64,000 bases of DNA from an uncultured Prevotella sp. GTDB lineage: Bacteria > Bacteroidota > Bacteroidia > Bacteroidales > Bacteroidaceae. Both the position numbers and the translations under genes were made by a program. The notes below the pieces were generated by a model. It worked only from the letters and a program-made list of their open reading frames with translations, did not search any database and had not been told where the DNA came from. Position 1 is the first letter of the stretch, and each line of letters starts with the position of its first letter. This document shows positions 25,782 to 35,280 of this stretch, one piece after another. The DNA is taken from positions 62,001 to 126,000 of the forward strand of contig CADBVZ010000002.1 of the NCBI GenBank assembly GCA_902798285.1. The letters run 5' to 3'.

Positions 25782-26851
25782 AAATTCTGTTCTTGGTAGA
25801 TCGCATGTCTGGTGGCGGGGCCGAAAGGTTTACAAGCCTGCTGTCGGATAAGATGGTAAGAGATGGCCATGAGGTGTTACTCATGTCAGACACCTATTTT
25901 CCGTCAGTTTACCCACTGAATGAATCTATCAAGGGCTATCCATTATTTCACACACCCAAGGAATCTGGCAGTCTTTTGTGCTTGTTCTACATGTTTCGCC
26001 ATGTCAGGAAGGTGATGAAAGCAGAAAGGCCAGCGGTTGTGATTGGCGTGATGCCCGTTATGAATTTGGTGGCCATCATGGCTTCGATAGGGCTTGACAT
26101 CAAGACCATTGTGACTCATCACACCTCCTTTGATCGTCGAGTCGGTATCCATATCAGGTTGATCCAGAATTATGTCTATCGTTTGGCTTCGGCTGTCACC
26201 ATCCTCACCCAAGCGGATGATAAGATATTAGGAAATCGCCTGCCCCAGAAAGTAGTCATGCCTAATCCCTTGTCATTTCCTTGTATCACCTCAGAAATCA
26301 AGGACAGAAAAAAGAATGTGCTCCTTGTAGGGCGCTTAGACGTCTGGGAGTTAAAAGGGTTTGACCTCATGATCAAGATGTGGGCCCGTATAGAGCAACA
26401 ATTCCCAGATTGGACGTTGGACATCGCAGGAAGCGGTCGCACTTCATCTATGCAGTACTTGGTCGATTATGCAGCATCCTTAGGGGTGAGCGGTCGCGTG
26501 AATTTTCTGGGTTTTTGTGATGAGATTGATGCTGTGATGAGGAACAGCAGCATTTTTGCCCTCACATCGCGGGTGGAAGGATTTGGAATGGTACTGATAG
26601 AAGCGATGTCTCAGGGATGTGCCAGTATTGCTTTTGATTGTGGTGGCAGACAGAAGGAAATTATTCGCTCTGATGAGGAAGGACTCATCGTGGAAAATCA
26701 TGATGAGGACGCCTTTATATCAAAGTTGTGCTTGCTCATGGAGGATGAGGAGGTGCGCTCAAAAATCTCCAGGAATGGAATCATAAGAGCGAACTCCTAT
26801 CATATTGATTTGATTGGAAAGAAGTGGGAAGAACTCCTATCTAGTTTGTAA
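25778..26851 (+). CDS. GT4 family glycosyltransferase
   Basis: The 357-residue GT-B enzyme has the N-terminal MSGGGAERFTSLLSDKM motif and the C-terminal donor-binding EGFGMVLIEAMSQG (E-x7-E). It is strikingly similar to the gene at 38042: VTILTQADDKILGN against VTVLTQADKKVVGN, and GRQKEIIRSDEEG against GRQREIIRNDEEG. The two look like products of a duplication or of repeated acquisition. Confidence 0.9.
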   Translation: MKILFLVDRMSGGGAERFTSLLSDKMVRDGHEVLLMSDTYFPSVYPLNESIKGYPLFHTPKESGSLLCLFYMFRHVRKVMKAERPAVVIGVMPVMNLVAIMASIGLDIKTIVTHHTSFDRRVGIHIRLIQNYVYRLASAVTILTQADDKILGNRLPQKVVMPNPLSFPCITSEIKDRKKNVLLVGRLDVWELKGFDLMIKMWARIEQQFPDWTLDIAGSGRTSSMQYLVDYAASLGVSGRVNFLGFCDEIDAVMRNSSIFALTSRVEGFGMVLIEAMSQGCASIAFDCGGRQKEIIRSDEEGLIVENHDEDAFISKLCLLMEDEEVRSKISRNGIIRANSYHIDLIGKKWEELLSSL

Positions 26852-26855
26852 TACT

Positions 26856-27995
26856 ATGTGGCTCGCTTATTGTTTGACATTATATCTGATCATCCTGTCA
26901 GTCGTCTATTATACGAACTATGACTTTCCCTCTCCAGAAAGGGGAGAGCTCGTTTGTCATACCTACCGGGATAAAGTGTATATCTTCCTGGTCTTTGCCC
27001 CCTTAATCCTGTTCTCCTGTTTAAGGGGAGAGATGATAGGAAGTGATACGCCCAATTATGCCATGTATTATGAACTTATTAGTGGTCATGTGATTACAGG
27101 CGGTTTTGGTGTGGCCATTGTAACCAGATTAGAGCCAGGTTTTGTCTTTTTAATAAGAGTATTGTCTTTAATATCACTGTCTCCTCAGATCCTCATCATA
27201 ACGACCTCTTTGTTTTTTATGTGTTCGTTTGTGAGGTTTATCAGTAAATACTCCATCATGCCCTGGCTAAGCGCCATCATGTTTTTCTCCCTCCATTTTA
27301 ATGGTTCCATGAATGTCATGAGACAATATGTTGCCATCGGTATCTTACTGTTCTCGTTCGACTATATCCTACAAAACAAGTTTAAGAAGTTCTTGATTCT
27401 TGTTTTTTTGGCTGTGATGTTTCATTATACCTCGATTGTCTTTTTGGGTGCCTATTTCCTTCGAAATATGAAAGTGAGTAGTGCTCTCCTGAAGAAAGTA
27501 TTGGGTTTGATGCCAGTCGCCGTCGTATTGTCATATGTCCTCCTTCGTATTGTGTTGGGTGTCTTCCATGCTTATGGGCTGTATGATTATTATGATGACC
27601 AAAATGAACACATCGCAGGTGGTGCCAAACTGGCCACTGTGATAGAACTGTTACTGGCTTTATTAGTCATCTTCATCTCCAATCATGCATGGGGCATATT
27701 ACGTCAGGATACAAGTGCTAATTTAGGACCGGTCAACAACATTTTATTCCTTTTCAGCCTGGTTGGACTTGGCATGATTGCCATTTCCTTCCCATTTAAT
27801 CTGTTAAGTCGTCTGGGCACTTTCTTTTTGATTTTCAATTGCGTATTACTGCCCAATGCAGTCTATGAGATGTCAAAGCAGAGGAATGTAAGGTTTTTGT
27901 GCATTTTCCTGTGCGTGTTGTATTGCTCATACTATTTGGTCGTGAATACCATCAGACCGGAATGGTCGAGTATTTATCCCTATAGTTTCTATTAA
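26856..27995 (+). CDS. EpsG/Wzy-type polysaccharide polymerase
   Basis: This 379-residue polytopic protein should polymerise flipped repeat units in the periplasm. About ten membrane segments are visible. The conserved EpsG features are RGEMIGSDTPNYAMYY and the internal SLHFNGSMNVMRQYVAIGIL segment with its Arg-Gln pair. It is the only polymerase I can find among three flippases. The ATG at 26856 follows the preceding stop by 4 bases. Confidence 0.85.
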   Translation: MWLAYCLTLYLIILSVVYYTNYDFPSPERGELVCHTYRDKVYIFLVFAPLILFSCLRGEMIGSDTPNYAMYYELISGHVITGGFGVAIVTRLEPGFVFLIRVLSLISLSPQILIITTSLFFMCSFVRFISKYSIMPWLSAIMFFSLHFNGSMNVMRQYVAIGILLFSFDYILQNKFKKFLILVFLAVMFHYTSIVFLGAYFLRNMKVSSALLKKVLGLMPVAVVLSYVLLRIVLGVFHAYGLYDYYDDQNEHIAGGAKLATVIELLLALLVIFISNHAWGILRQDTSANLGPVNNILFLFSLVGLGMIAISFPFNLLSRLGTFFLIFNCVLLPNAVYEMSKQRNVRFLCIFLCVLYCSYYLVVNTIRPEWSSIYPYSFY

Positions 27996-28017
27996 ATAAA
28001 TAGGGACCGCTGTTTCA

Positions 28018-29109
28018 ATGAAGCTATTATATATTTCACATTTAAGTACCAACATTGCTGCAGGGTTAAACTGGAGCGTCCCTATGAGTGTGAAGGCCCA
28101 GCAAGCGTATGATGAGGTGTTATGGGTCAATACTACCAATGTAGAGATGTCGCATTGGAAGGAGGTGAAATCATTCCATAACCTGGCAGAATATGGCGAA
28201 CGATTGACGCTCCAGATCTTACCAGAGTCGTTCTCGCATCCTGATTTGGTAGTTTTTGAAGGACTGTACTTTAAGGAGTATGTGACATTTTCCAAAGAAT
28301 TGAAGCAAGCGTCTATTCCCTATATCATTGTACCGCGTAGCTCATTGACCTATCAGGCCCTACATAATCACGCAAGAATCAAGAAATGGTTTGCCCATAA
28401 GCTGATGTTTGATCGGTTTATTAAGAACACTTGGCGCATACAATACCTGACCCAGAAAGAAGCAGGTGATTCTGCAAAATATAAAGGCATCCCTTACTAT
28501 ATCCTGCCCAATGGGGTGAATCTCCCAGAGTCATTGAAGATGTCTTTCTCTTCAGACGGGATTCATGCCGTTTTTATCGGCAGGTTGGATATGTACCAAA
28601 AAGGCCTGGACCTGCTGCTGCAGGCGATGGAACAGTGTCAGGATCCATTAAGGAAGGCTCATTTCTCACTATCTATCTATGGTCCACAAAGATATGACCA
28701 CGTCCTCATCAAACAGTGGATTACTGATTATGGGATAGCAGATATTGTCCAAGTCTGTGACGAGATTACTGGGGAAGAGAAGAAACAGGTCCTGTTACAA
28801 TCAGATTTGTTTGTGCTGACCTCGAGGTTCGAAGGTCATCCCATGGGTCTTTTGGAAGCGCTTTCTTATGGACTGCCCTGTATGGTGACGCCAGGGTCCA
28901 ATATGTTTGATGAAGTTATAAACCATGATGCCGGATGGACCTGTGAAGAAGAGGTTGAGAGTATGAAGAATACGCTGATGGCTATCATTTCTCAGACTGC
29001 ATCTTTCCCTGAAAAGGGAACTCATGCCCGAGAGCTCTCTAAAGCCTATAATTGGGACACCATCGCTCAACGTTTCCATACAGAGGTGTTGTCTGCATTA
29101 CAAAAGTAA
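28018..29109 (+). CDS. GT4 family glycosyltransferase
   Basis: The 363-residue GT-B enzyme has NTNIAAGLNWSVPMSVKAQQ-like N-terminal residues typical of WbuB/CapJ-like transferases, a YILPNGV segment and the donor motif EGHPMGLLEALSYGLPCMVTP. It precedes the GT2-LicD-phosphonate block by a few bases. Confidence 0.85.
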   Translation: MKLLYISHLSTNIAAGLNWSVPMSVKAQQAYDEVLWVNTTNVEMSHWKEVKSFHNLAEYGERLTLQILPESFSHPDLVVFEGLYFKEYVTFSKELKQASIPYIIVPRSSLTYQALHNHARIKKWFAHKLMFDRFIKNTWRIQYLTQKEAGDSAKYKGIPYYILPNGVNLPESLKMSFSSDGIHAVFIGRLDMYQKGLDLLLQAMEQCQDPLRKAHFSLSIYGPQRYDHVLIKQWITDYGIADIVQVCDEITGEEKKQVLLQSDLFVLTSRFEGHPMGLLEALSYGLPCMVTPGSNMFDEVINHDAGWTCEEEVESMKNTLMAIISQTASFPEKGTHARELSKAYNWDTIAQRFHTEVLSALQK

Positions 29110-29120
29110 TTGGTTATGAT

Positions 29121-29942
29121 ATGAATTTCTCAGTACTGTTATCAGTCTATAAAAATGATGATGCGGTGGCTTTTCAGACTGCCTTAGCATCTATTTCAAC
29201 CCTTCAGACGGTCAAACCATCTGAGATTGTGCTTGTGGTTGACGGTCCTGTACCAGAGGCTGTCGACAAGGTGATCTCAGGTGTGACGTCTGAATCCCCT
29301 GATTTGTATAAGATCGTCAGGTTTGAACAGAATCAAGGCCTTGGCATTGCCTTGCAGAAAGGACTGGAGGTTGTCACCAACGATATCGTGATGCGTATGG
29401 ATAGTGACGATGTTGCAGAATCTACCAGATTCGAGAAACAGCTGAGTTTTATGGAAACGCATCCTGATGTGGCGTTATGTGGTGGACAGATTGAGGAATT
29501 CATGGATGATGAAAGCCATGTCGTCGGCAAACGAACCGTACCTTGTACAAATGAGGGTATCTACCAATATGCGAACCTGCGCTGTCCTTTTAACCACATG
29601 ACTGTGGCATTCAGACGTTCCAAAGTCCTTGAGGCGGGCAATTATCAGCCTTGGTATTGGAATGAAGACTATTATTTATGGATTCGTATGATGATGGACG
29701 GGTGCCAGTTCGCCAACCTCCCCGACACGCTGGTTCATGTACGTGTAGGAAAAGATATGTATGCGCGGCGAGGCGGCATGAGGTATTTTAAGAGTGAGGC
29801 CAAACTGCAGCAATATATGTGGAGACATGGACTTACCTCCTTCCCCCGCTTCGCTTTCAATGTGATAGTCCGCTTATGTGTTCAGGTGTTGATACCTAAC
29901 AGGCTAAGAAGTTTCTTATATCAGAAGTTATTTAGAAGATAA
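29121..29942 (+). CDS. GT2 family glycosyltransferase (amylovoran AmsE-like)
   Basis: The 273-residue product starts FSVLLSVYKNDDAVAF, has VDGPVPEAV in place of the usual DDGS motif, and the metal-binding MRMDSDDVAE. The NEDYYLWIRMMMDG segment contributes the catalytic ED. It is coupled to the LicD gene, which begins directly after its stop, so this sugar could be the one that carries the LicD-transferred group. Confidence 0.87.
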   Translation: MNFSVLLSVYKNDDAVAFQTALASISTLQTVKPSEIVLVVDGPVPEAVDKVISGVTSESPDLYKIVRFEQNQGLGIALQKGLEVVTNDIVMRMDSDDVAESTRFEKQLSFMETHPDVALCGGQIEEFMDDESHVVGKRTVPCTNEGIYQYANLRCPFNHMTVAFRRSKVLEAGNYQPWYWNEDYYLWIRMMMDGCQFANLPDTLVHVRVGKDMYARRGGMRYFKSEAKLQQYMWRHGLTSFPRFAFNVIVRLCVQVLIPNRLRSFLYQKLFRR

Positions 29943-30734
29943 ATGGATACGTTAAGACATTTACAATTGGTCATCCTTTCCATCATGAAAGATGTGGATG
30001 CCCTTTGTAAGAAAAACCATATTGAATACTATCTGTTAGGCGGATCGGCTATTGGGGCTGTACGACATCAAGGTTTCATCCCTTGGGATGACGATCTGGA
30101 TATTATGATGACCCCTTCCAATTATCAAAGGTTTATCGAGGTATGCAGATCTCAGCTCAATCCAGAAAAGTATTACCTTCAGGTTGGCCTGGAGGATTGG
30201 CCGCTCAACTTTACCAAAGTACGATTATTGGGCACTAAACTCGAAGAACACGAGGGCTATTCAAACCAAGAGGGTGGTTCTGGCATATATTTGGATGTGT
30301 TTAAACTGGAAAACGCGCCATCCAACAGACTCTCACAGATCTATCAGTATGTACTGGCCAAATATTTTTTATGTTATCAACTGTCAGAACGAACTTTTAA
30401 AAGTGCGAGCCTGAAGAAGAAATGCATGATGATACTTTCTCTTCCCCTCAAGAACAAGTGGCTGAGGCATCTGGTGAAGCGCCAGATAGAGAAGTATGGA
30501 GATGATACGGACTATTATGGTTCCTTTTATTTCAGAACCCGTCTGAAGAATGCTTTTACGCGAAAGGATGTGATGGGAACTCCCCTTTACAAGCCCTTTG
30601 AGGATATAGAACTCCCGATCCCGGAAAAATACGATGCGTATTTAAGCCAGATGTTTGGGGATTACATGACGCCCCCACCAGTAGAGCAACAGGTGGGATT
30701 ACATTTAATTGATGTGGATTTTGGTGATTATTAA
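29943..30734 (+). CDS. LicD family phospho(no)transferase, copy 2, next to the phosphonate genes
   Basis: The 263-residue product has GSAIGAVRHQGFIPWDDDLD and the C-terminal MFGDYMTPPPVEQQ, the two LicD hallmarks. Known LicD proteins move phosphocholine from CDP-choline to a sugar. Twenty bases downstream starts a gene with two nucleotidyltransferase domains and a PEP mutase domain. The best reading is therefore that this protein transfers a CMP-activated phosphonate to the glycan. That role is inferred from order and family. Confidence 0.87.
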   Translation: MDTLRHLQLVILSIMKDVDALCKKNHIEYYLLGGSAIGAVRHQGFIPWDDDLDIMMTPSNYQRFIEVCRSQLNPEKYYLQVGLEDWPLNFTKVRLLGTKLEEHEGYSNQEGGSGIYLDVFKLENAPSNRLSQIYQYVLAKYFLCYQLSERTFKSASLKKKCMMILSLPLKNKWLRHLVKRQIEKYGDDTDYYGSFYFRTRLKNAFTRKDVMGTPLYKPFEDIELPIPEKYDAYLSQMFGDYMTPPPVEQQVGLHLIDVDFGDY

Positions 30735-30754
30735 TGGATATTCAAATAGATTAG

Positions 30755-32764
30755 ATGAAAGCTTTAATATTGAATAGTGGCTTGGGCCACAGAATGGGTG
30801 TTATTACCAAGGAGCACCCCAAATGTATGACCGAGATTTCGGCTCATAATACTATTTTGAGTCGACAACTCCGACAACTGGTAAGTTTTGGTATAGAGGA
30901 AGTGGTGATGACCACTGGTTATTACGATCAGGTGCTCGTGGATTATTGTAATAAACTGCATCTGCCCCTGAAGTTTACGTTTGTCAACAACCCGTTGTAC
31001 GACCAGACCAACTATATCTACAGCATCTATTGCGCCAAGGAACAGCTGAAGGATGACGATATTGTCCTGATGCATGGCGACCTGGTGTTTGAGAATCTGG
31101 TGATGGAAGCCGTGATTAACAGCGAGGTCAGTTGTATGGCTGTCAGTAGTACGCTGCCCTTGCCGGAGAAAGATTTTAAGGCAGTCATTCAGGATGGTCA
31201 GATCAAGAAGGTAGGCATCGAGTTTTTCGATGATGCCATGGCTGCTCAGCCATTATACAAGATTCTCAAGGAAGATTGGCTCATTTGGTTGGCAAATATT
31301 GAGCAATTCTGCGAGGCCGACAATCGTAAGTGTTATGCGGAGAATGCTTTCAACGAGGTGAGCGATCAGTGTAAGATCTATCCTTGCGATGTCAAGGATA
31401 TGCTCTGTGCCGAAATAGACACCCCCGTGGACTTAGAGGTTGTCAGCAAGAAACTTGCAGAGGTCAATGAGCGCACGGTTTATATGTGTTTCTCGACGGA
31501 GTATATCCATTCTGGCCATGTGGCTATCATCAATAAGGCTCGCCGTTTGGGAAGATTAATCATCGGTATCCTCAGCGATGAGGCCGTCGCCAGTTTTAAG
31601 CGCTATCCGCTCATTCCTTATGAAGAGCGCAAGGCGCTGTTCGAGAATCTGGCAGGCGTAGAGCGTGTGGTAGAACAAAAAACACTGTCTTACAAGGAGA
31701 ACCTCGAAACCTTGAAACCCGATTATGTGGTACATGGCGATGACTGGAAAGAAGGTTTCCAGAAGCCTATCCGTCAAGAAGTCTGTGATGTATTGGCAGA
31801 GTATGGTGGCCAATTAGTAGAATATCCTTATAGTAACGACCCTAAATACAAGGAAATAGATGCCAACCATCGCTCTGAGGCCTCGATGCCTGACATCCGC
31901 CGAGGCAGACTCCGTAAGCTCATCAACATGAAGGGGTTGGTAACAGCTATGGAGGCCCATAGTGGTATCACCGGTTTGATTGTGGAGAATACCAAGGTGC
32001 TCCAGGATGGCAAAACCTATCAGTTTGACGCTATGTGGGTCAGCTCGCTTTGCGACTCAACTGCTAAGGGTAAACCCGATATCGAACTGGTGGATATGAC
32101 CTCTCGCTTCCGCACCATCGATGATATTATGGAGGTGACCACCAAACCTATCATCTTTGATGGTGATACAGGTGGTTTGACGGAACACTTTGTTTATACC
32201 GTCCGCTCTTTGGAACGTATGGGTGTGAGCATGGTGATTATTGAGGATAAGACAGGACTCAAGAAGAACAGCCTCTTTGGTACCGAAGTAAAGCAGACCC
32301 AGGCCAGCATTCCTGACTTCTGCGAGAAGATCAAGGCGGGTAAGAAGGCCCAAAAGACCAAGGAGTTTATGATCTGTGCCCGTATTGAGAGCCTGATACT
32401 GGAACAAGGCATGGATGATGCCTTGAATCGTGCCTTTGCCTTCAGTGAGGCTGGTGCTGATGCCATCATGATTCACAGCCGCAAGAAGGATCCTGCTGAA
32501 ATCTTTGAGTTTGTTCAGAAGTTCCGTGAGAAGAACAGCACTACTCCTATTGTGGTTGTTCCTACCTCATTCAACACGGTGACAGAGGCAGAATTCAAGG
32601 AGCGCGGTGTCAATGTGGTGATCTATGCCAACCAACTCACTCGTACAGGCTTCCCCGCTATGCAGGATGCAGCCCGTACCATCCTTGAGAACCATCGCGC
32701 TAAGGAGTGTGATGATAAGTGCATGTCTATTAAAGAAATTATAACGCTTATACCGGAACAATGA
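30755..32764 (+). CDS. Three-domain phosphonate activator: LicC/PntC-like nucleotidyltransferase, TagD-like cytidylyltransferase, PEP mutase
   Basis: The 669-residue chain has three domains. Residues 1-230 form a MobA/LicC-like nucleotidyltransferase (LNSGLGHRMG, HPKCM, MHGDLVFE). Residues 243-370 form a TagD/CCT-like cytidylyltransferase whose HxGH motif reads HSGH (252-255). Residues about 390-669 are PEP mutase, with FDGDTGG (from about 468) and the loop EDKTGLKKNSLFG (from 497). PEP mutase makes phosphonopyruvate from PEP and commits carbon to C-P compounds. The nucleotidyltransferase domains could make a CMP-phosphonate for LicD. Two nucleotidyltransferase domains on one PEP mutase is unusual. 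It overlaps the decarboxylase gene as ATGA. Confidence 0.9.
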   Translation: MKALILNSGLGHRMGVITKEHPKCMTEISAHNTILSRQLRQLVSFGIEEVVMTTGYYDQVLVDYCNKLHLPLKFTFVNNPLYDQTNYIYSIYCAKEQLKDDDIVLMHGDLVFENLVMEAVINSEVSCMAVSSTLPLPEKDFKAVIQDGQIKKVGIEFFDDAMAAQPLYKILKEDWLIWLANIEQFCEADNRKCYAENAFNEVSDQCKIYPCDVKDMLCAEIDTPVDLEVVSKKLAEVNERTVYMCFSTEYIHSGHVAIINKARRLGRLIIGILSDEAVASFKRYPLIPYEERKALFENLAGVERVVEQKTLSYKENLETLKPDYVVHGDDWKEGFQKPIRQEVCDVLAEYGGQLVEYPYSNDPKYKEIDANHRSEASMPDIRRGRLRKLINMKGLVTAMEAHSGITGLIVENTKVLQDGKTYQFDAMWVSSLCDSTAKGKPDIELVDMTSRFRTIDDIMEVTTKPIIFDGDTGGLTEHFVYTVRSLERMGVSMVIIEDKTGLKKNSLFGTEVKQTQASIPDFCEKIKAGKKAQKTKEFMICARIESLILEQGMDDALNRAFAFSEAGADAIMIHSRKKDPAEIFEFVQKFREKNSTTPIVVVPTSFNTVTEAEFKERGVNVVIYANQLTRTGFPAMQDAARTILENHRAKECDDKCMSIKEIITLIPEQ

Positions 32765-33885
32765 TACGCCCTGAATATTTTATTGAGAAACTGAGAGAGA
32801 ATGGGATTGACTGCTTTGCAGGCGTACCTGATAGTCTCTTGAAGAATATATGTGCCTATATCACAGACCACTGTGATGCACAACATAATATCATTACCGC
32901 CAACGAAGGTGCTGCTGTAGGACTGGCTGCAGGCCATTACCTGGCTACAGGTAAGCCTGCCTGTGTCTATATGCAGAACAGTGGTGAGGGTAATATCATC
33001 AACCCCCTGGCCTCACTCACGGATCCAGAAGTCTATAACATCCCAGTTCTTCTGTTGATAGGTTGGCGTGGGCGCCCAGGCGTTCACGATGAACCCCAAC
33101 ATGTAAAGCAGGGCAAGGTGACTACTGGCTTACTGAACACGATGGGTATCAACTTCGATGTGTTGAGCAAGGACGAGGAGAAGACTGAAAAGCAGATTCA
33201 GAAAGCCATTGAAGCCCTGAATCGCAAAGAGGTCTATGCCTTAGTCATTGAGAAGGATACCTTTGAGGACTACAAACTTCAGAATGTAGAGAAGAACGAC
33301 CTTACGATGTCTCGTGAAGAGGCCATCCAAACCGTTGCAGCAGCTCTTGGAGAAAAGGATGCCATTGTCAGCACCACGGGTATGATCAGTCGTGAACTCT
33401 TTGAGTATCGTACTCAGATGAATCAAGGTCATGAGCGTGATTTCCTGACGGTAGGCTCCATGGGCCATGCCTCTCAGATAGCTTTGGGTATTGCCATGGA
33501 AAAGACGGATCGCAAAGTATGGTGTTTTGATGGCGATGGTGCTGCTATTATGCACATGGGTTCTATGGCGATTGTAGCTCAAAAGGCTCCCAAGAATTAT
33601 ATCCATGTCGTCTTCAACAATGGTGCCCATGATTCTGTTGGTGGTCAGCCAACAGTTGGTCTTCATATCGACCTTCCTCGCATCGCCCGCGCCGTTGGCT
33701 ATCCTCATACCTACAGCGTTTCTAATAAGGAAGATCTTCAGGAAATCTTAAATGAAATCCAGAAGCAGGAAGGCTTAACCCTTTTGGAAATCAAAGTCAA
33801 AAAAGGAAACCGCAAAGATCTCGGCCGCCCCACCACCACCCCCATCGAAAACAAAGAGGCCCTCATGGACTTCCTAAAAAAATAG
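32761..33885 (+). CDS. aepY: Phosphonopyruvate decarboxylase
   Basis: This thiamine-diphosphate enzyme decarboxylates phosphonopyruvate to phosphonoacetaldehyde, which pulls the unfavourable PEP mutase reaction forward. The 374-residue product shows the cofactor-binding Glu region (ITANEGAAVGLAAGHY), GWRGRPGVHDEPQH, and the Mg-diphosphate motif GDGAAIMHMGSMA ending at NNGAHDSVGGQPT. The start overlaps the stop of the PEP mutase gene. A 275-bp gap with hairpins and a dispersed repeat separates it from the reductase. Confidence 0.93.
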   Translation: MIRPEYFIEKLRENGIDCFAGVPDSLLKNICAYITDHCDAQHNIITANEGAAVGLAAGHYLATGKPACVYMQNSGEGNIINPLASLTDPEVYNIPVLLLIGWRGRPGVHDEPQHVKQGKVTTGLLNTMGINFDVLSKDEEKTEKQIQKAIEALNRKEVYALVIEKDTFEDYKLQNVEKNDLTMSREEAIQTVAAALGEKDAIVSTTGMISRELFEYRTQMNQGHERDFLTVGSMGHASQIALGIAMEKTDRKVWCFDGDGAAIMHMGSMAIVAQKAPKNYIHVVFNNGAHDSVGGQPTVGLHIDLPRIARAVGYPHTYSVSNKEDLQEILNEIQKQEGLTLLEIKVKKGNRKDLGRPTTTPIENKEALMDFLKK

Positions 33886-33930
33886 TATTACCGCGCAGCA
33901 GATAAAAACCATGGCTCGCCATAAATAATC

Positions 33931-34001
33931 AAAATCGACCTTTGATGGTCGATTTTACCTTGGTGTAAATTTGTAAAATTGCGGTTTTCCCAATTTTACA
34001 A
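33931..34001 (+). terminator. Two consecutive perfect hairpins inside the phosphonate operon
   Basis: Stem 1 is AAAATCGACC (33931-33940) pairing with GGTCGATTTT (33947-33956). Stem 2 is TTGTAAAATTG (33971-33981) pairing with CAATTTTACAA (33991-34001). Neither has a long T-run after it, so attenuation or RNA processing is as likely as full termination. Confidence 0.5.
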
Positions 34002-34009
34002 TTAAGCCC

Positions 34010-34145
34010 CTTGACAATGATTGGCGAGGGGTTTGGGGAGTGGTTCGAAGCCCTCCTTAGGACAAGGAGGGTTGGGTGGTTATGACCCAGCAGGGGAACC
34101 CTGCATAAAAGCCGCCCCTTGATAATGGGCTCTAAATCTCTGCGC
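34010..34145. repeat. Dispersed noncoding repeat related to 11164 and 10660
   Basis: The left part matches 11164-11230. The right part, with the GCAGGG/CCCTGC hairpin, GCCGCCCCTTG and GGGCTCTAAA, matches the reverse complement of 10660-10736. A CCTCCTT/AAGGAGG hairpin lies between them. No gene is seen in the 33886-34159 gap, which otherwise contains only the two hairpins listed separately. Confidence 0.65.
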
Positions 34146-34159
34146 CAGAGAAAGAACGT

Positions 34160-35275
34160 ATGGAACAAATAATATTTAATGGAATAAATCATCTTTCAGA
34201 GGTGCTGGAAGGATCTTCCAAGATCCTACTGGTCTGCGACTCAAGCTTCCCTTATCTTAATATAAAGGAGTCTATAGAGGGAATTAACATTCCCTTTGTA
34301 AAGTTCTCCGACTTTACACCAAACCCTTTGTATGACCAGGTTTGTAAAGGCATAGCCTTGCTACAAGCCTCGAATTGCGACGCCATTCTGGCTGTAGGCG
34401 GAGGCAGTGCCATTGACGTTGCTAAATGCATTAAATTAGCAGTTTTGGCCAAAGAAGGCAATAACGCTATTATTCCCCCGTTGGTTAATACCAGAGTAGC
34501 ATGCGATGGCACCAAACTGCCATTGATTGCTATTCCAACCACCGCCGGTACAGGTAGCGAGTCTACCCATAATGCTGTGATGTATTACGAGGGCGCCAAG
34601 CAGACCGTGACGAATGATGGTATACTCCCTGACTACGCCATTCTGGAGCCATCAGTCTTGAAAACGCTTCCTTTGTATCAGAAGAAGTGTACGATGATGG
34701 ATGCCCTCTGTCAGGGCATTGAGTCTTGGTGGAGTGTTAATTCTACCGAAGAGAGTTATGAGTATAGTCGCAAATGTATAGAACTCATCATGGCCAACTG
34801 GCGTAAGTATATCTTTGACAACGACGACGAAGCAGCCGCTAAGATTATGCTGGGTGCCAACTATGGTGGCAAAGCCATTAATATCACCGCCACCACAGCC
34901 GCCCACGCCATGAGCTATAAGATTACATCGCTTTATGGACTGCCCCATGGTCATGCTGTAGCAGTTTGCTTGCCAGAGATATGGCAGTATATGTTAGACC
35001 ATCCAGAGAAATGCATCGATTCCAGAGGGGCTGATTATCTTTCAGGTGTATTCTCAGATATCTCCCAATCGATGGGATGTCAGAATGCAACTGAAGCCAT
35101 CGCACTTTTCCGTCAGATGATGAAAGATATGGATCTGGACAACCCTGTCTCAGAAAACTATTCCACTGACATTTCCATCCTCTCTTCATCTGTTAATCCT
35201 GTCCGACTCAAGAACAATCCGGTTGCATTGGATTTAGAAACCATCAGTTTGCTTTATAGAAAGATCATCAAATAG
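34160..35275 (+). CDS. Iron-containing alcohol dehydrogenase, probable phosphonoacetaldehyde reductase
   Basis: The 371-residue product is a group III alcohol dehydrogenase with GGGSAIDVAK (NAD-binding), IPTTAGTGSE and metal ligands in MDALCQGIESWW, TAAHAMSYKI and LPHGHAVAV. Beside PEP mutase and phosphonopyruvate decarboxylase such enzymes reduce phosphonoacetaldehyde to 2-hydroxyethylphosphonate, as PhpC does in phosphinothricin synthesis. No AEP transaminase is present in the module, so hydroxyethylphosphonate rather than aminoethylphosphonate is the likely product. Three short perfect hairpins sit within the first 160 bp of the coding sequence. Confidence 0.87.
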   Translation: MEQIIFNGINHLSEVLEGSSKILLVCDSSFPYLNIKESIEGINIPFVKFSDFTPNPLYDQVCKGIALLQASNCDAILAVGGGSAIDVAKCIKLAVLAKEGNNAIIPPLVNTRVACDGTKLPLIAIPTTAGTGSESTHNAVMYYEGAKQTVTNDGILPDYAILEPSVLKTLPLYQKKCTMMDALCQGIESWWSVNSTEESYEYSRKCIELIMANWRKYIFDNDDEAAAKIMLGANYGGKAINITATTAAHAMSYKITSLYGLPHGHAVAVCLPEIWQYMLDHPEKCIDSRGADYLSGVFSDISQSMGCQNATEAIALFRQMMKDMDLDNPVSENYSTDISILSSSVNPVRLKNNPVALDLETISLLYRKIIK

Positions 35276-35280
35276 TGATT

